Positions 1-7,434 of a DNA stretch of 8,865 nt are shown piece after piece. Each line of letters opens with the position of its first letter. Position 1 is the stretch's first letter. The translations under genes and the position numbers were made by a program. The notes under the pieces are model-generated. The model did no database searches. It was not told the origin of the DNA and was given only the letters and a program-made list of their open reading frames with translations. Source of the stretch: an uncultured Rhodanobacteraceae bacterium (lineage in GTDB: Bacteria; Pseudomonadota; Gammaproteobacteria; Xanthomonadales; Rhodanobacteraceae); NCBI GenBank assembly GCA_913053815.1, contig CAJXGK010000059.1, positions 1-8,865 on the forward strand. The letters are read 5' to 3'.

Positions 1-374
1 ACCGCATCGGCTTCGTAGCCAGCGAAATCACCAAGAATGCCGGCGTGGCCATCTGTGCACCGATTGCACCCTACACAGCCATGCGCCGCTCGGTGCGGGA
101 AATGATCGAGCCGCACGGCGCCTTCATCGAAATCCACGTGGCGACGTCGCTGGAAGCGTGTGAAGCTCGTGACCGTAAAGGTCTATACGCTAGGGCACGT
201 CGCGGCGAAATCCCGGAATTTACCGGTATCAGTGATCCTTACGAGATTCCCGAACAACCGGAATTACGCGTGGATACCGAGGGGCTGACGCCCATGGAGG
301 CGGCGCAGGATATCTATCTCTACTTGTTGCGGGAAGGTTACCTGGATACGCCGGGCAGTCTGTCTGACGATTAG
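1..374 (+). CDS. cysC: APS kinase, C-terminal part (gene cut by window edge)
   Basis: APS kinase phosphorylates adenylylsulfate with ATP to give PAPS, the donor for sulfate reduction or sulfotransferases, in the cytoplasm. The reading frame is open from position 3 (first codons read RIGFVASEITKNAG) to the TAG at 372-374, so the start is outside the window; the GTG at 45 is internal. Visible family signatures are ICAPIAPY, the REMIEPHGAFIEIHV strand, the RDRKGLYARARRGEI lid-like segment, EFTGISDPYE and a C-terminal EAAQDIYLYLL helix. The P-loop would lie upstream and is not seen. From memory, the wording (VASEITKN, GISDPYE, REGYL near the end) is closer to the kinase domain of Sat-CysC fusion proteins than to stand-alone E. 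coli CysC, so the full protein may be bifunctional; this is inference. Its composition and the 77-nt gap suggest that it is not part of the downstream operon. Confidence 0.93.
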   Translation, partial: RIGFVASEITKNAGVAICAPIAPYTAMRRSVREMIEPHGAFIEIHVATSLEACEARDRKGLYARARRGEIPEFTGISDPYEIPEQPELRVDTEGLTPMEAAQDIYLYLLREGYLDTPGSLSDD

Positions 375-451
375 TATCCCCTGAGTGTAAAGGCATGAGG
401 CCGAAAACGACCGCATAATTATAGTGTTAAGAATATGTTGGAGATAGTGCA
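375..451 (+). promoter_or_regulatory. Intergenic leader with weak promoter-like element before wecC
   Basis: This 77-nt gap is A/T-rich in its second half. It contains a good -10 match, TATAGT (420-425), overlapping a second candidate, CATAAT (414-419). Neither has a convincing -35 hexamer at 16-18 nt, so any promoter would be weak or activator-dependent. A clear Shine-Dalgarno GGAG sits at 440-443, 8 nt before the GTG start of wecC. I see no good hairpin plus T-tract that would terminate the upstream APS kinase transcript, so read-through is possible. Confidence 0.3.
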
Positions 452-1660
452 GTGACAAACTTTAATAAAACCATCTGCGTAATCGGGCTTGGTTATATCG
501 GTCTTCCCACCGCATCTTTGCTTGGAACGAAAGGTTATAAAGTCCACGGTGTCGATACGTCAAAACATGTCGTGGATACAATTAGCGAAGGCAGAATACA
601 TATCGTTGAGCCCGATCTTGATATTCTCGTGAAGTCTGCTGTTCAGTCAGGTAATTTAACGGCCGGCCTGGAACCCCGGAAGGCGGATGTATTCATTCTG
701 GCAGTCCCCACCCCGTTCAAAGGGGATCATCAGCCAGATCTTTCCTATGTCGAAACAGCAACCCGGATGATTGCGCCTTATGTTGAAGCCGGTAATATCA
801 TTATCCTGGAATCGACGAGTCCGGTAGGAACGACAGAGGATATCGTCGCTCGAATCCTGAAGGATGCGGGGCATGATATTGACAAGGACGTGTTCGTTGC
901 GCATTGCCCGGAACGCGTACTGCCTGGAAGGATACTGACAGAGCTTGTTGAAAACGACCGGATTGTCGGCGGTGTAAATAAAATTGCGACGGAAAAAGCA
1001 GTCGAGTTTTACAACACCTTTGTGCGTGGCAAGGTCCTGGTTACCGACTCCCGCACAGCCGAAATGGCCAAGCTTACCGAGAACTCTTTCCGCGACGTCA
1101 ATATTGCATTTGCCAACGAGCTCTCCCTGATATGTGACCAGGAAAATATTAGTGTCTGGGAGTTGATCGCGCTCGCTAACCGCCATCCTCGAGTGAATAT
1201 CCTGCAGCCGGGTCCAGGCGTAGGCGGTCACTGCATTGCTGTCGATCCCTGGTTTATTGTCGCTAGAGCACCCAAATTGTCCAGGCTCATACGAACCGCA
1301 CGAGAGGTCAACGACTATAAGCCGGACTGGGTTGTCGACAAGGTCAAACGAAGTGCCAACAAATTCAAGCGACCCGTCATCGGGTGTCTGGGTCTTGCCT
1401 TTAAAGCAGACGTCGATGATCTTAGGGAGTCTCCGGCTGTTGACATCGTACGGGCCTTGATCAGCGAGGATATAGGTCAGGTGCTGATTGCCGAGCCAAA
1501 CCTTCGCGAGCATGCGGAATTCGAGCTGAAGCCCTACGAGGATGTTGTATCCGCTGCTGATATCGTGCTGCTTCTTGTCGACCACAAAGAGTTTCGGGAC
1601 CTCAGGGCTGAAAGCCTCAAGGAAAAGGTACTGATCGACACCCGGGGGGTGATCGTGTGA
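452..1660 (+). CDS. wecC: UDP-N-acetyl-D-mannosamine dehydrogenase
   Basis: The enzyme oxidises UDP-ManNAc to UDP-ManNAcA using two NAD+ in the cytoplasm, supplying an acidic sugar for surface polysaccharide. The 402-residue product has an N-terminal Rossmann motif GLGYIG (residues 12-17), the [10 protein letters not shown] and [12 protein letters not shown] segments, HCPERVLPG, and the central [18 protein letters not shown] helix. The active-site motif [13 protein letters not shown] carries the catalytic cysteine at residue 261. A C-terminal UDP-binding domain contains [16 protein letters not shown] and ends in LLVDHKEF. Many of these blocks match E. coli WecC (about 420 aa) as recalled, which favours ManNAc over Glc or GalNAc specificity. 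The GTG start is chosen because GGAG lies 8 nt upstream and an in-frame stop (428-430) closes the frame just before it. The stop overlaps the next start (GTGA), so translation is probably coupled to wecB. Confidence 0.95.
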   Translation: MTNFNKTICVIGLGYIGLPTASLLGTKGYKVHGVDTSKHVVDTISEGRIHIVEPDLDILVKSAVQSGNLTAGLEPRKADVFILAVPTPFKGDHQPDLSYVETATRMIAPYVEAGNIIILESTSPVGTTEDIVARILKDAGHDIDKDVFVAHCPERVLPGRILTELVENDRIVGGVNKIATEKAVEFYNTFVRGKVLVTDSRTAEMAKLTENSFRDVNIAFANELSLICDQENISVWELIALANRHPRVNILQPGPGVGGHCIAVDPWFIVARAPKLSRLIRTAREVNDYKPDWVVDKVKRSANKFKRPVIGCLGLAFKADVDDLRESPAVDIVRALISEDIGQVLIAEPNLREHAEFELKPYEDVVSAADIVLLLVDHKEFRDLRAESLKEKVLIDTRGVIV

Positions 1661-2817
1661 CGTTACGTGTGCTTAGCGTTTTCGGTACTCGGCCCGAAGC
1701 CATTAAAATGGCGCCGGTCGTGCTGGGTCTCGCTAAACACCATAAAATAGTATCGAGGGTCTGTGTGACTGCGCAGCATCGCCAGATGCTGGATCAGGTG
1801 CTTGATCTGTTTGCAATCACTCCGGATTATGACCTCGATTTGATGACTGAGGGCCAGGATCTTTTCGATATTACGGCAAGGTCGCTGTTGGGTTTGCGGG
1901 AAACGCTAAGACGAGAGCGTCCGGACCTGGTTTTGGTTCATGGTGATACCACGACCTGTTTCACGGCAACGCTGGCAGCTTTTTATGAGGGTATACCGGT
2001 TGGCCACGTAGAAGCAGGTTTACGCACTGGCAATTTGAAGGCTCCGTTCCCGGAAGAGGCCAACCGTACGCTGGTAGGTCGATTAGCTTCGTACCATTTT
2101 GCACCAACGGACGGCGCCAGAAAAAACCTGTTGGCAGAAGCTGTTCCCGATAACAGGATTTGCGTGACAGGAAATACCGTAATTGATGCCTTGCTCATGG
2201 TTCGTGAGATGGTTGTGAGGTATCCAGAAAAATACTGGATCGAGAGCTTTGGGGAAGAAGTATACAATCATGTCGTTGACCGTGATCGAAAGCTGGTGTT
2301 GATAACGGGGCATCGGCGCGAAAACTTTGGCCAGGGATTTATCGATCTTTGTTCAGCCATTCGAGACCTGGCAGTTCGTCACCCGGATTGGGATATGGTC
2401 TATCCGGTACATCTTAATCCTAACGTGCAGAAACCTGTTTACGAGATCCTGGATGGGTATAAAAATATTTTTTTAATCAAGCCGCAGGACTATGCGCCAT
2501 TCGTCTGGTTAATGAATCAATCGGATCTGGTTTTGACAGATTCTGGTGGCATCCAGGAAGAGGCGCCGTCACTTGGTAAGCCCGTGCTTGTTATGCGGGA
2601 AGTCACTGAGAGGCCCGAGGCAGTAGAGGCTGGCACAGTAGAACTCGTAGGTACTTCTCAAGAGAATATCATTGACTCTATTGAGCGCGTTTTACTGGAT
2701 GAAGAAACCTATCTAAGTATGTCGCACGCACATAATCCCTACGGGGATGGTCAAGCGGTATCAAGAATACTGGATTTTATCAACGGTATGTCTGCAACAT
2801 CCGAATTGTGTGCGTAA
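1657..2817 (+). CDS. wecB: UDP-N-acetylglucosamine 2-epimerase (non-hydrolysing)
   Basis: This enzyme interconverts UDP-GlcNAc and UDP-ManNAc in the cytoplasm, giving the substrate of the preceding dehydrogenase. The 386-residue product shows the family motifs in order: [13 protein letters not shown] (from residue 9), HGDTTT with D97, [11 protein letters not shown] with E119, PFPEEANR with E133, [10 protein letters not shown] with H219, YPVHLNPNV, and the UDP-binding [18 protein letters not shown] block followed by [10 protein letters not shown]97, E119, E133 and H219 correspond to residues known to be important in E. coli WecB (D95, E117, E131, H213), allowing for small offsets. The start is a GTG overlapping the wecC stop by 4 nt, with a G-run at 1644-1649 as the likely ribosome site, 7 nt upstream. 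The gene order (dehydrogenase before epimerase) is the reverse of the enterobacterial ECA cluster. Length is normal for the family. Confidence 0.96.
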   Translation: MTLRVLSVFGTRPEAIKMAPVVLGLAKHHKIVSRVCVTAQHRQMLDQVLDLFAITPDYDLDLMTEGQDLFDITARSLLGLRETLRRERPDLVLVHGDTTTCFTATLAAFYEGIPVGHVEAGLRTGNLKAPFPEEANRTLVGRLASYHFAPTDGARKNLLAEAVPDNRICVTGNTVIDALLMVREMVVRYPEKYWIESFGEEVYNHVVDRDRKLVLITGHRRENFGQGFIDLCSAIRDLAVRHPDWDMVYPVHLNPNVQKPVYEILDGYKNIFLIKPQDYAPFVWLMNQSDLVLTDSGGIQEEAPSLGKPVLVMREVTERPEAVEAGTVELVGTSQENIIDSIERVLLDEETYLSMSHAHNPYGDGQAVSRILDFINGMSATSELCA

Positions 2818-2859
2818 CTGTTCAGGGGCGGGCTGTGGAGAGAATCCGACCCGATAGAT

Positions 2860-4386
2860 ATGACTGACAAGAAGAAAATTGCCGGCAATGTGGGATCGTC
2901 TGTTGTGCAGGTGGTTGTATCGGGTCTAACAGTTTTTTTGCTTTACCGATACCTGCTGGAAACGATTGGGCCCGACAAACTGGGTATATGGGCTCTGGTG
3001 CTGGCAGCTAGTTCGACCGTTCAGGCAGCCAACCTGGGAATGACCGGCAGCGTTATCAAGTACATCGCGGACTACGATGCCCTCGGCGATACCAGCAAGA
3101 TTGCCCTGGCGGTACAAACGGCAGCGGTATCGATCGGTGTATTCAGTCTCGTATTTGTGCTGATCCTGTTTCCCGCCGCGAACTACTATTTCCAGTTCTC
3201 GCTGGACGATGCGGGATATAGAGAAGCGGTAGAGATATTGCCGCAGGCGTTGCTGGCCTTCTGGATTTACATGGTGGCCGGAATCTACCAGAGCGCCTTG
3301 TATGGTTGCCAGCTGATCGCGCACAGGAACGCAATCCTGATGATCGACTCAGTAATGTACATGCTTATGAGTTTTGTGCTTGCGCCGATTTACGGTCTTC
3401 CAGGGCTGGCCTGGGCAAGGGTAGTGCAAAACCTGGTTACCTATCTGTTGAGTGCCTCCCTGATGAAAAGGCATATCAGGCAGGTTCCATTGCTGCCGCG
3501 TGCCTGGAGGAAGGGACTATTTAAGGAGATGTTTGGTTACGCGGTCAATTTCCAGATCATTGCGATACTCGTCATGCTGCTGGATCCCGTGACTAAGGGC
3601 TTTTTAAGTCGATACGGTAATATCTCCATGGTGGCCTACTACGAGATGGCACGAAAACTGGTCCAGTTATTCCGCGGGATTCTGGCCAATGCCAACCAGG
3701 TACTGGTGCCTTCCTACGCGCGTTTCAAGCAGCTGGACGAAGCCAGGATTGCAGGAGCGTATCGCCTCTCCTACGGCGTGGTGTTTTACTTCGCCGTGCC
3801 GGGCTTCTGTTTGATGGCCGTGGCAGCGCCCCTGGTCTCGGAACTTTGGGTCGGCCACTATGAGCCGGTATTCGTGGCCGCGGTAGTGCTGCTGTGCATC
3901 GGCTGGCTGATCAATACGCTCGGTGTTCCAGCCTACCATGCGGGTATGGGGACAGGGCACATGAAGGATAACGTGGTTGCGCATGTGCTGATGACGCTCG
4001 CGAATATTGCGCTCATTCTTCTCATTGGTCGACTGTGGCAGGGTCTGGGGGTTATCGTTGCCTGGGTGCTGGCCTTGTCACTGGGCGGATTGTTGTTGAT
4101 ATCCCTTTATCATTACAGAAATTCGCTTGCGCTTAGGGACGTTATACCCGGTCCCAGTCGTGCACTGGCGGCGCTGTGCCTTGCCGGTGTGGTGGTAGGC
4201 TATGTGGTGTGGTACAAGCTGTCTGAATTCATCGTCGGTGGCGGGTGGCAAGTGTTCGCGGGCTTATTTACACAAAGTGTCGTAGATGCGGTTATGATCC
4301 TGGCCTTTGGTATGTTGGTGGTGGTTCCGATGTGGAAGCACCCGGTTCGCAGGCAGCTGATGACCCTGCTGAGAGGGGCTGGCTGA
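2860..4386 (+). CDS. wzx: Wzx-type lipid-linked oligosaccharide flippase (MOP superfamily)
   Basis: This is an integral inner-membrane protein, proposed to flip undecaprenyl-linked repeat units from cytoplasm to periplasm. The 508-residue product is built almost entirely of hydrophobic helices. By eye there are about 12-14 segments, for example around residues 10-32, 42-60, 83-108, 126-148, 158-180, 184-202, 228-248, 302-325, 335-355, 371-390, 393-418, 434-452 and 470-492. The opening block (IAGNVGSSVVQVVVSGLTVFL, continuing into a LLYRYLLETIG-like stretch), a charged amphipathic connection near 255-295 and the two-half arrangement fit polysaccharide-exporter MOP proteins. The ATG at 2860 is the first ATG or GTG after the in-frame wecB stop. 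Its only purine-rich site, GGAGAGAA (2837-2844), is unusually distant, so initiation may be weak. Flippase identity rests on topology and context, because this family diverges strongly in sequence. A 42-nt gap separates it from wecB. Confidence 0.85.
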   Translation: MTDKKKIAGNVGSSVVQVVVSGLTVFLLYRYLLETIGPDKLGIWALVLAASSTVQAANLGMTGSVIKYIADYDALGDTSKIALAVQTAAVSIGVFSLVFVLILFPAANYYFQFSLDDAGYREAVEILPQALLAFWIYMVAGIYQSALYGCQLIAHRNAILMIDSVMYMLMSFVLAPIYGLPGLAWARVVQNLVTYLLSASLMKRHIRQVPLLPRAWRKGLFKEMFGYAVNFQIIAILVMLLDPVTKGFLSRYGNISMVAYYEMARKLVQLFRGILANANQVLVPSYARFKQLDEARIAGAYRLSYGVVFYFAVPGFCLMAVAAPLVSELWVGHYEPVFVAAVVLLCIGWLINTLGVPAYHAGMGTGHMKDNVVAHVLMTLANIALILLIGRLWQGLGVIVAWVLALSLGGLLLISLYHYRNSLALRDVIPGPSRALAALCLAGVVVGYVVWYKLSEFIVGGGWQVFAGLFTQSVVDAVMILAFGMLVVVPMWKHPVRRQLMTLLRGAG

Positions 4387-4391
4387 GAGTA

Positions 4392-4408
4392 ACGGGTCTC
4401 CCAGCCTG
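4392..4408 (+). repeat. Short imperfect direct repeat, copy 1 (before methyltransferase)
   Basis: The 17-nt stretch beginning ACGGGTCT, just after the flippase stop, matches 14 of 17 bases of a stretch at 5158-5174 just after the methyltransferase stop. The two copies bracket the fkbM-like gene. The similarity was counted by hand; chance is possible for so short a match. Confidence 0.35.
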
Positions 4409-4421
4409 GTGGATAAATTGA

Positions 4422-4442
4422 ATGAGTAATAGCAACCTATGA
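4422..4442 (+). other. Six-codon mini-ORF overlapping the methyltransferase start
   Basis: An ATG at 4422 opens a frame of six codons (M-S-N-S-N-L) that ends at the TGA at 4440-4442. This stop overlaps the ATG of the methyltransferase gene (4439-4441) in an ATGA junction. The downstream gene has no obvious Shine-Dalgarno of its own (only GAG at 4424-4426), so a terminating ribosome could hand over to it. Whether the mini-ORF is translated is unknown. It has only TTG and the A/T-rich GGATAAATTGA in front of it. It may equally be chance. Confidence 0.25.
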
Positions 4443-5155
4443 TAAAGACAGCAATCAAGTGCGTGGCCAGGAAACTGGGCTATGTCATTTCTGCCTATGA
4501 TGCCAAGCGGGATCCGCTCGCTATCAGGCGCTCTCTGTTCAATCGGCTTGATGTCGACCTGGTATTCGATGTCGGTGCTAATGCGGGACAATTCGCCATG
4601 CACTTGAGGGAAGCTGGTTATGACCGTGGCATTGTGTCATTCGAACCGATGTCTGCAGCTTTCGAGCAGCTGGACGTGGCCGCACGGCAGGACCAGCGCT
4701 GGATGATCAGGCAGTGTGCCCTGGGTGCCGAAGAAAGCACTTCCGAAATCAATATCGCCGGAAACTCGTGGAGTAGTTCGCTGCTGGGTATGACGGAGGC
4801 ACACACTAGCGCAGCACCGGAGTCTGCCTACGTGGACAAGGAAGTGATCAAAGTGGATACGCTGGATTCGCTGTACCTGGAATATGCGAATGAGAACAGT
4901 CGCCCGTTTCTGAAGATTGATACGCAGGGCTACACTCAGCAGGTGCTGGATGGTGCGCAGGAATCGCTGGGAAAAATGCAGGGTGTCCTGGTTGAAATGT
5001 CGCTGGTAGAGCTGTACGTGAACGAGCCGTTGATCGGCGAGGTCGTCACGACGCTATATAACTGCGGCTTCGTGCTGATCTCGGTGGAGCCTGAGTTCTT
5101 CGATCCAAATACAGGGCAGTTGCTGCAGGTGAATGGGCTGTTTGCACGTGCCTAG
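4439..5155 (+). CDS. FkbM-family SAM-dependent methyltransferase
   Basis: Probably transfers a methyl group from S-adenosylmethionine to a hydroxyl of a sugar in the polysaccharide repeat unit, in the cytoplasm. FkbM itself is a macrolide O-methyltransferase, and members in glycan loci are thought to be sugar O-methyltransferases; the substrate here is unknown. The 238-residue product has a SAM-binding motif I, VFDVGANAGQF (42-52), the acidic end of the second strand in VSFEPM (67-71), VDTLDSLYLEY (139-149), and the FkbM signature FLKIDTQGYTQQVLDGA (157-173) followed by GVLVEMSLVELY (182-193). There is no signal peptide or membrane segment. ATG 4439 follows an in-frame upstream stop and lacks a strong ribosome site. 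It lies 52 nt after the flippase gene and 54 nt before the polymerase gene. Those two gaps carry similar short repeats, so the gene may be a late addition to the operon. Confidence 0.88.
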   Translation: MIKTAIKCVARKLGYVISAYDAKRDPLAIRRSLFNRLDVDLVFDVGANAGQFAMHLREAGYDRGIVSFEPMSAAFEQLDVAARQDQRWMIRQCALGAEESTSEINIAGNSWSSSLLGMTEAHTSAAPESAYVDKEVIKVDTLDSLYLEYANENSRPFLKIDTQGYTQQVLDGAQESLGKMQGVLVEMSLVELYVNEPLIGEVVTTLYNCGFVLISVEPEFFDPNTGQLLQVNGLFARA

Positions 5156-5157
5156 TT

Positions 5158-5174
5158 ACGGGTCTGTCAGACTG
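5158..5174 (+). repeat. Short imperfect direct repeat, copy 2, overlapping an 11-nt palindrome
   Basis: This is the partner of the 4392-4408 stretch, starting ACGGGTCT two bases after the methyltransferase stop. It overlaps the palindrome GTCTG-T-CAGAC (5162-5172), which copy 1 does not preserve. The one-base centre makes the palindrome a poor RNA hairpin, but it could be a protein site. No T-tract follows, so it is not a standard terminator. Confidence 0.35.
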
Positions 5175-5209
5175 TCCGGGGCGCCTTACACCGGGGCAAT
5201 AGTGTTGCG

Positions 5210-6643
5210 ATGAACGTATATGTGGTAGTAGTTGTATTTCTGGCCCTGCTCGGTTTCCTCGCTCTGAAGCCCTGGTTGAAGGTTCTGGTGGCGTTCATCG
5301 TCATGAGCAACTGCTTTGATTTGGCGCCGCAGATCGTATACGGCAAGCTGGTGTGGGATTATGGCGCCCTGTTGCTGTTGATCGCAGCGGGGCAGTTGAT
5401 GTTTCAGCGAAAGACGGCTGTGGTAGGGAAACGCACAGCCGTGCTGTACCTGTTGGCAGCTTTTACCATCTGGCTCGTGTTTAGCCTTGTCTATTCTCTA
5501 GTTATATACGGTTACCCGGTCGGCGATACCCTGAAAACATCGCGGTACTGGATAATCGGTTACCTGTCCATATTTATTTTTCTCAGGCTGTACATGGTAG
5601 ACGGTGAAGCGCTGAATAAGATAGTGCGTTGGCTGTATGTCATCACCTACGTTCTGCTTATCGTAGCCGTCATTCAGTTAGTGACCGGTTACCAGTGGCT
5701 GTTCGGTCTGTTCCAGCCATACGCAGGGACGATACGCTACCTACCGATATTCCTGCCCGTTGTGCTGCTGCTGACTTGGGTTATCATGGCGCGGTTCCTG
5801 GCTGGCGAAAAGGTGAAGATACACGCGTTTGTCTATGGCGGGTTGGCTCTGGTCGTGACGGCCTTGACCTATACGCGAGGTATCTATATTGCGGTTATCC
5901 TGACTTTTCTGCTAATGGTAACCCTGCTGGCTCTAGGCAAGCGGATAAAGGCGAGCAAAACTTCGGTGTTTGGCTTTGTAGCCGTCATCCTCGTGGTAGG
6001 CTTGGTGTCCGGTGGACTGGCAGACCGGGTGATCGGCCGGGTGGCTAGCGGACTGGATATCCTGTTTTCCGACAAAGCCGCCAGCAGTAAGGTGGACGTG
6101 GATACCTTTACCGGCCGACTGAAGCTGGTACAGGAACGGTTCAGTATGGTCTCCAAGCACAATCCCGTAGTGGGTTACGGTTTTTTACATGAGAACAATA
6201 TTCCGCATAGCATGCTGAACAAGATGGAATACGGTTCGATCGATTACTCGCCAGAGATGGTCGAGAAGTACAAGTACGGTACCCCATACAAGCTGACGTT
6301 ATACAGTGCGGATATAGCTTGGGGAAACCTCGTGCTGGTGAGCGGATTCGTGGGGTTCTTCATTTTTCTGGCCTTTATAGTCGTTTTCGTTCTGAGCTTT
6401 CGTGGGTGGCGCTACAGTTCGAGTCCGGACTATTACTTGCGGCTGGCATTCTACCTGCAGACTATAACCCTGTTGCTGCTCATGTTTAACGGCAATACCT
6501 TCACCTATCATATCCAGTTTCCCGCATTCATGCTGGCAGGGTATGTCTACCTGAGCATGGTGAAGAGCGACACTGCGGAAACTGCTAAAGTTCTTCAATC
6601 CCGGAAAGAAAGCTATCCATGCCTGCGAAAATCTCGATCATAA
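5210..6643 (+). CDS. wzy: Wzy-like O-antigen polymerase / O-antigen ligase-family membrane protein
   Basis: This inner-membrane protein probably joins flipped repeat units in the periplasm; ligation of a chain to an acceptor is the main alternative. The 477-residue product has many hydrophobic segments (about residues 2-18, 22-37, 50-63, 77-100, 114-128, 141-160, 174-196, 205-219, 225-241, 252-270, then 372-396, 409-427 and 434-451). A large soluble loop lies between about 271 and 371. A TRG motif at 222-224, TGRLKLVQERF (301-311) and the NPVVGYGF block (318-325) at the start of the loop are typical of the Wzy_C/ligase superfamily, as is the WGNLVLVSGFVGF re-entry (371-383). The tail after residue 452 is charged and cytoplasmic. 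The ATG start has only a distant GGGG (5193-5196) upstream. The last 25 nt overlap the GT2 gene. Sequence alone does not separate polymerase from ligase; with a Wzx in the same operon I favour polymerase. Confidence 0.8.
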   Translation: MNVYVVVVVFLALLGFLALKPWLKVLVAFIVMSNCFDLAPQIVYGKLVWDYGALLLLIAAGQLMFQRKTAVVGKRTAVLYLLAAFTIWLVFSLVYSLVIYGYPVGDTLKTSRYWIIGYLSIFIFLRLYMVDGEALNKIVRWLYVITYVLLIVAVIQLVTGYQWLFGLFQPYAGTIRYLPIFLPVVLLLTWVIMARFLAGEKVKIHAFVYGGLALVVTALTYTRGIYIAVILTFLLMVTLLALGKRIKASKTSVFGFVAVILVVGLVSGGLADRVIGRVASGLDILFSDKAASSKVDVDTFTGRLKLVQERFSMVSKHNPVVGYGFLHENNIPHSMLNKMEYGSIDYSPEMVEKYKYGTPYKLTLYSADIAWGNLVLVSGFVGFFIFLAFIVVFVLSFRGWRYSSSPDYYLRLAFYLQTITLLLLMFNGNTFTYHIQFPAFMLAGYVYLSMVKSDTAETAKVLQSRKESYPCLRKSRS

Positions 6644-7434
6644 CGCCATCGTTTAATCAGTGCTCATTCATTGAGCAGACCATACGCTCCGTGCTGGAGC
6701 AGAATTACCCGAACACGGAACATATTGTCATCGATGGCGGATCGACGGATGGCACCGTCGAAGTGTTGAAAAAGTATCCGCACCTGGTCTGGGTATCGGA
6801 AAAGGACAAAGGCCAGGCCGACGCCCTGAGGAAAGGGTTCGAGCTCGTCACGGGTGATATCGTGGGCTGGGTTAACTCGGATGATTACTACGAGCAGCAG
6901 GTATTCGGCAGGGTGACTGAAATCTTCGAGGATCCTGAGACAATGTGGCTGGTCGGTAATCTCAGTCTCGTATTCGATGACGGGCAAATAGTGCCGGACC
7001 GAAGCCCGGAGATAACGCGGCAGCGCCTGTGGCAGAATCCGGATATCATCCGGCAGCAGTCGACGTTCTTCCGTAAGGACTTCCTGTTGCGTGCGGGTGG
7101 CTGGAACCCGGAGTTTCACCTGATAATGGACTATGACCTGTGGCTGCGCCTGGCCAGCCTGGCGGAACCGAAAAGGTTGGATGCCAACCTAGCCTATTTC
7201 CGGATGCACAGTGAACAGAAGACATCACTGGATAACTACCTGGAGCAGGGCAGGGAAATCGACAGGATCCTAAAACGCGAGGGCGCACCCCTGCGTATGC
7301 GGGTGGCTGTGCGTACAAAAAAACGCTGGATTTGGTTGAAAGGCCATATCAAGGCTTTCTGCATGGACAGGGGACTGATCAGCGGCAAGTACCGGAACAG
7401 GCCGGTGCGACTGAAGTCCAGGGAGATGAAATGA
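6619..7434 (+). CDS. GT2-family (GT-A fold) glycosyltransferase
   Basis: Likely adds one sugar from a nucleotide-sugar donor to the lipid-linked repeat unit at the cytoplasmic face of the inner membrane; donor and linkage are unknown. The 271-residue product starts with the classic GT2 block ISIITPSFNQ (5-14), then EQTIRSVLEQNYPN, HIVIDGGSTDGT (35-46), KGQADALRKGF (64-74), and the metal-binding NSDD (86-89) after GDIVGWV. IMDYDLWLRLA (169-179) corresponds to the acceptor/base region common in this family. No membrane helix is apparent; the C-terminal third is rich in Arg and Lys, which may favour peripheral membrane contact. ATG 6619 is supported by GGAAAG (6603-6608) about 10 nt upstream, placing both site and start inside the end of the polymerase gene (25-nt overlap). 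Its stop overlaps the next start (ATGA). Confidence 0.92.
   Translation: MPAKISIITPSFNQCSFIEQTIRSVLEQNYPNTEHIVIDGGSTDGTVEVLKKYPHLVWVSEKDKGQADALRKGFELVTGDIVGWVNSDDYYEQQVFGRVTEIFEDPETMWLVGNLSLVFDDGQIVPDRSPEITRQRLWQNPDIIRQQSTFFRKDFLLRAGGWNPEFHLIMDYDLWLRLASLAEPKRLDANLAYFRMHSEQKTSLDNYLEQGREIDRILKREGAPLRMRVAVRTKKRWIWLKGHIKAFCMDRGLISGKYRNRPVRLKSREMK

Noticed and set aside
45..374. GTG at 45 as the start of a small separate gene
   Set aside because: The frame continues upstream to the window edge with APS kinase family residues (GFVASEITKN), so this is the tail of a larger gene.
656..1585. Long antisense frame (309 codons) inside wecC
   Set aside because: wecC has full family motifs on the + strand; the reverse frame shows no recognisable domain and is a by-product of codon bias.
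7332..7430. Upstream extension of the GT4 frame by 33 codons
   Set aside because: It lies entirely inside the GT2 coding region, its residues do not resemble a GT4 N-terminus, and the ATG at 7431 has a strong ribosome site and begins with the expected first strand.
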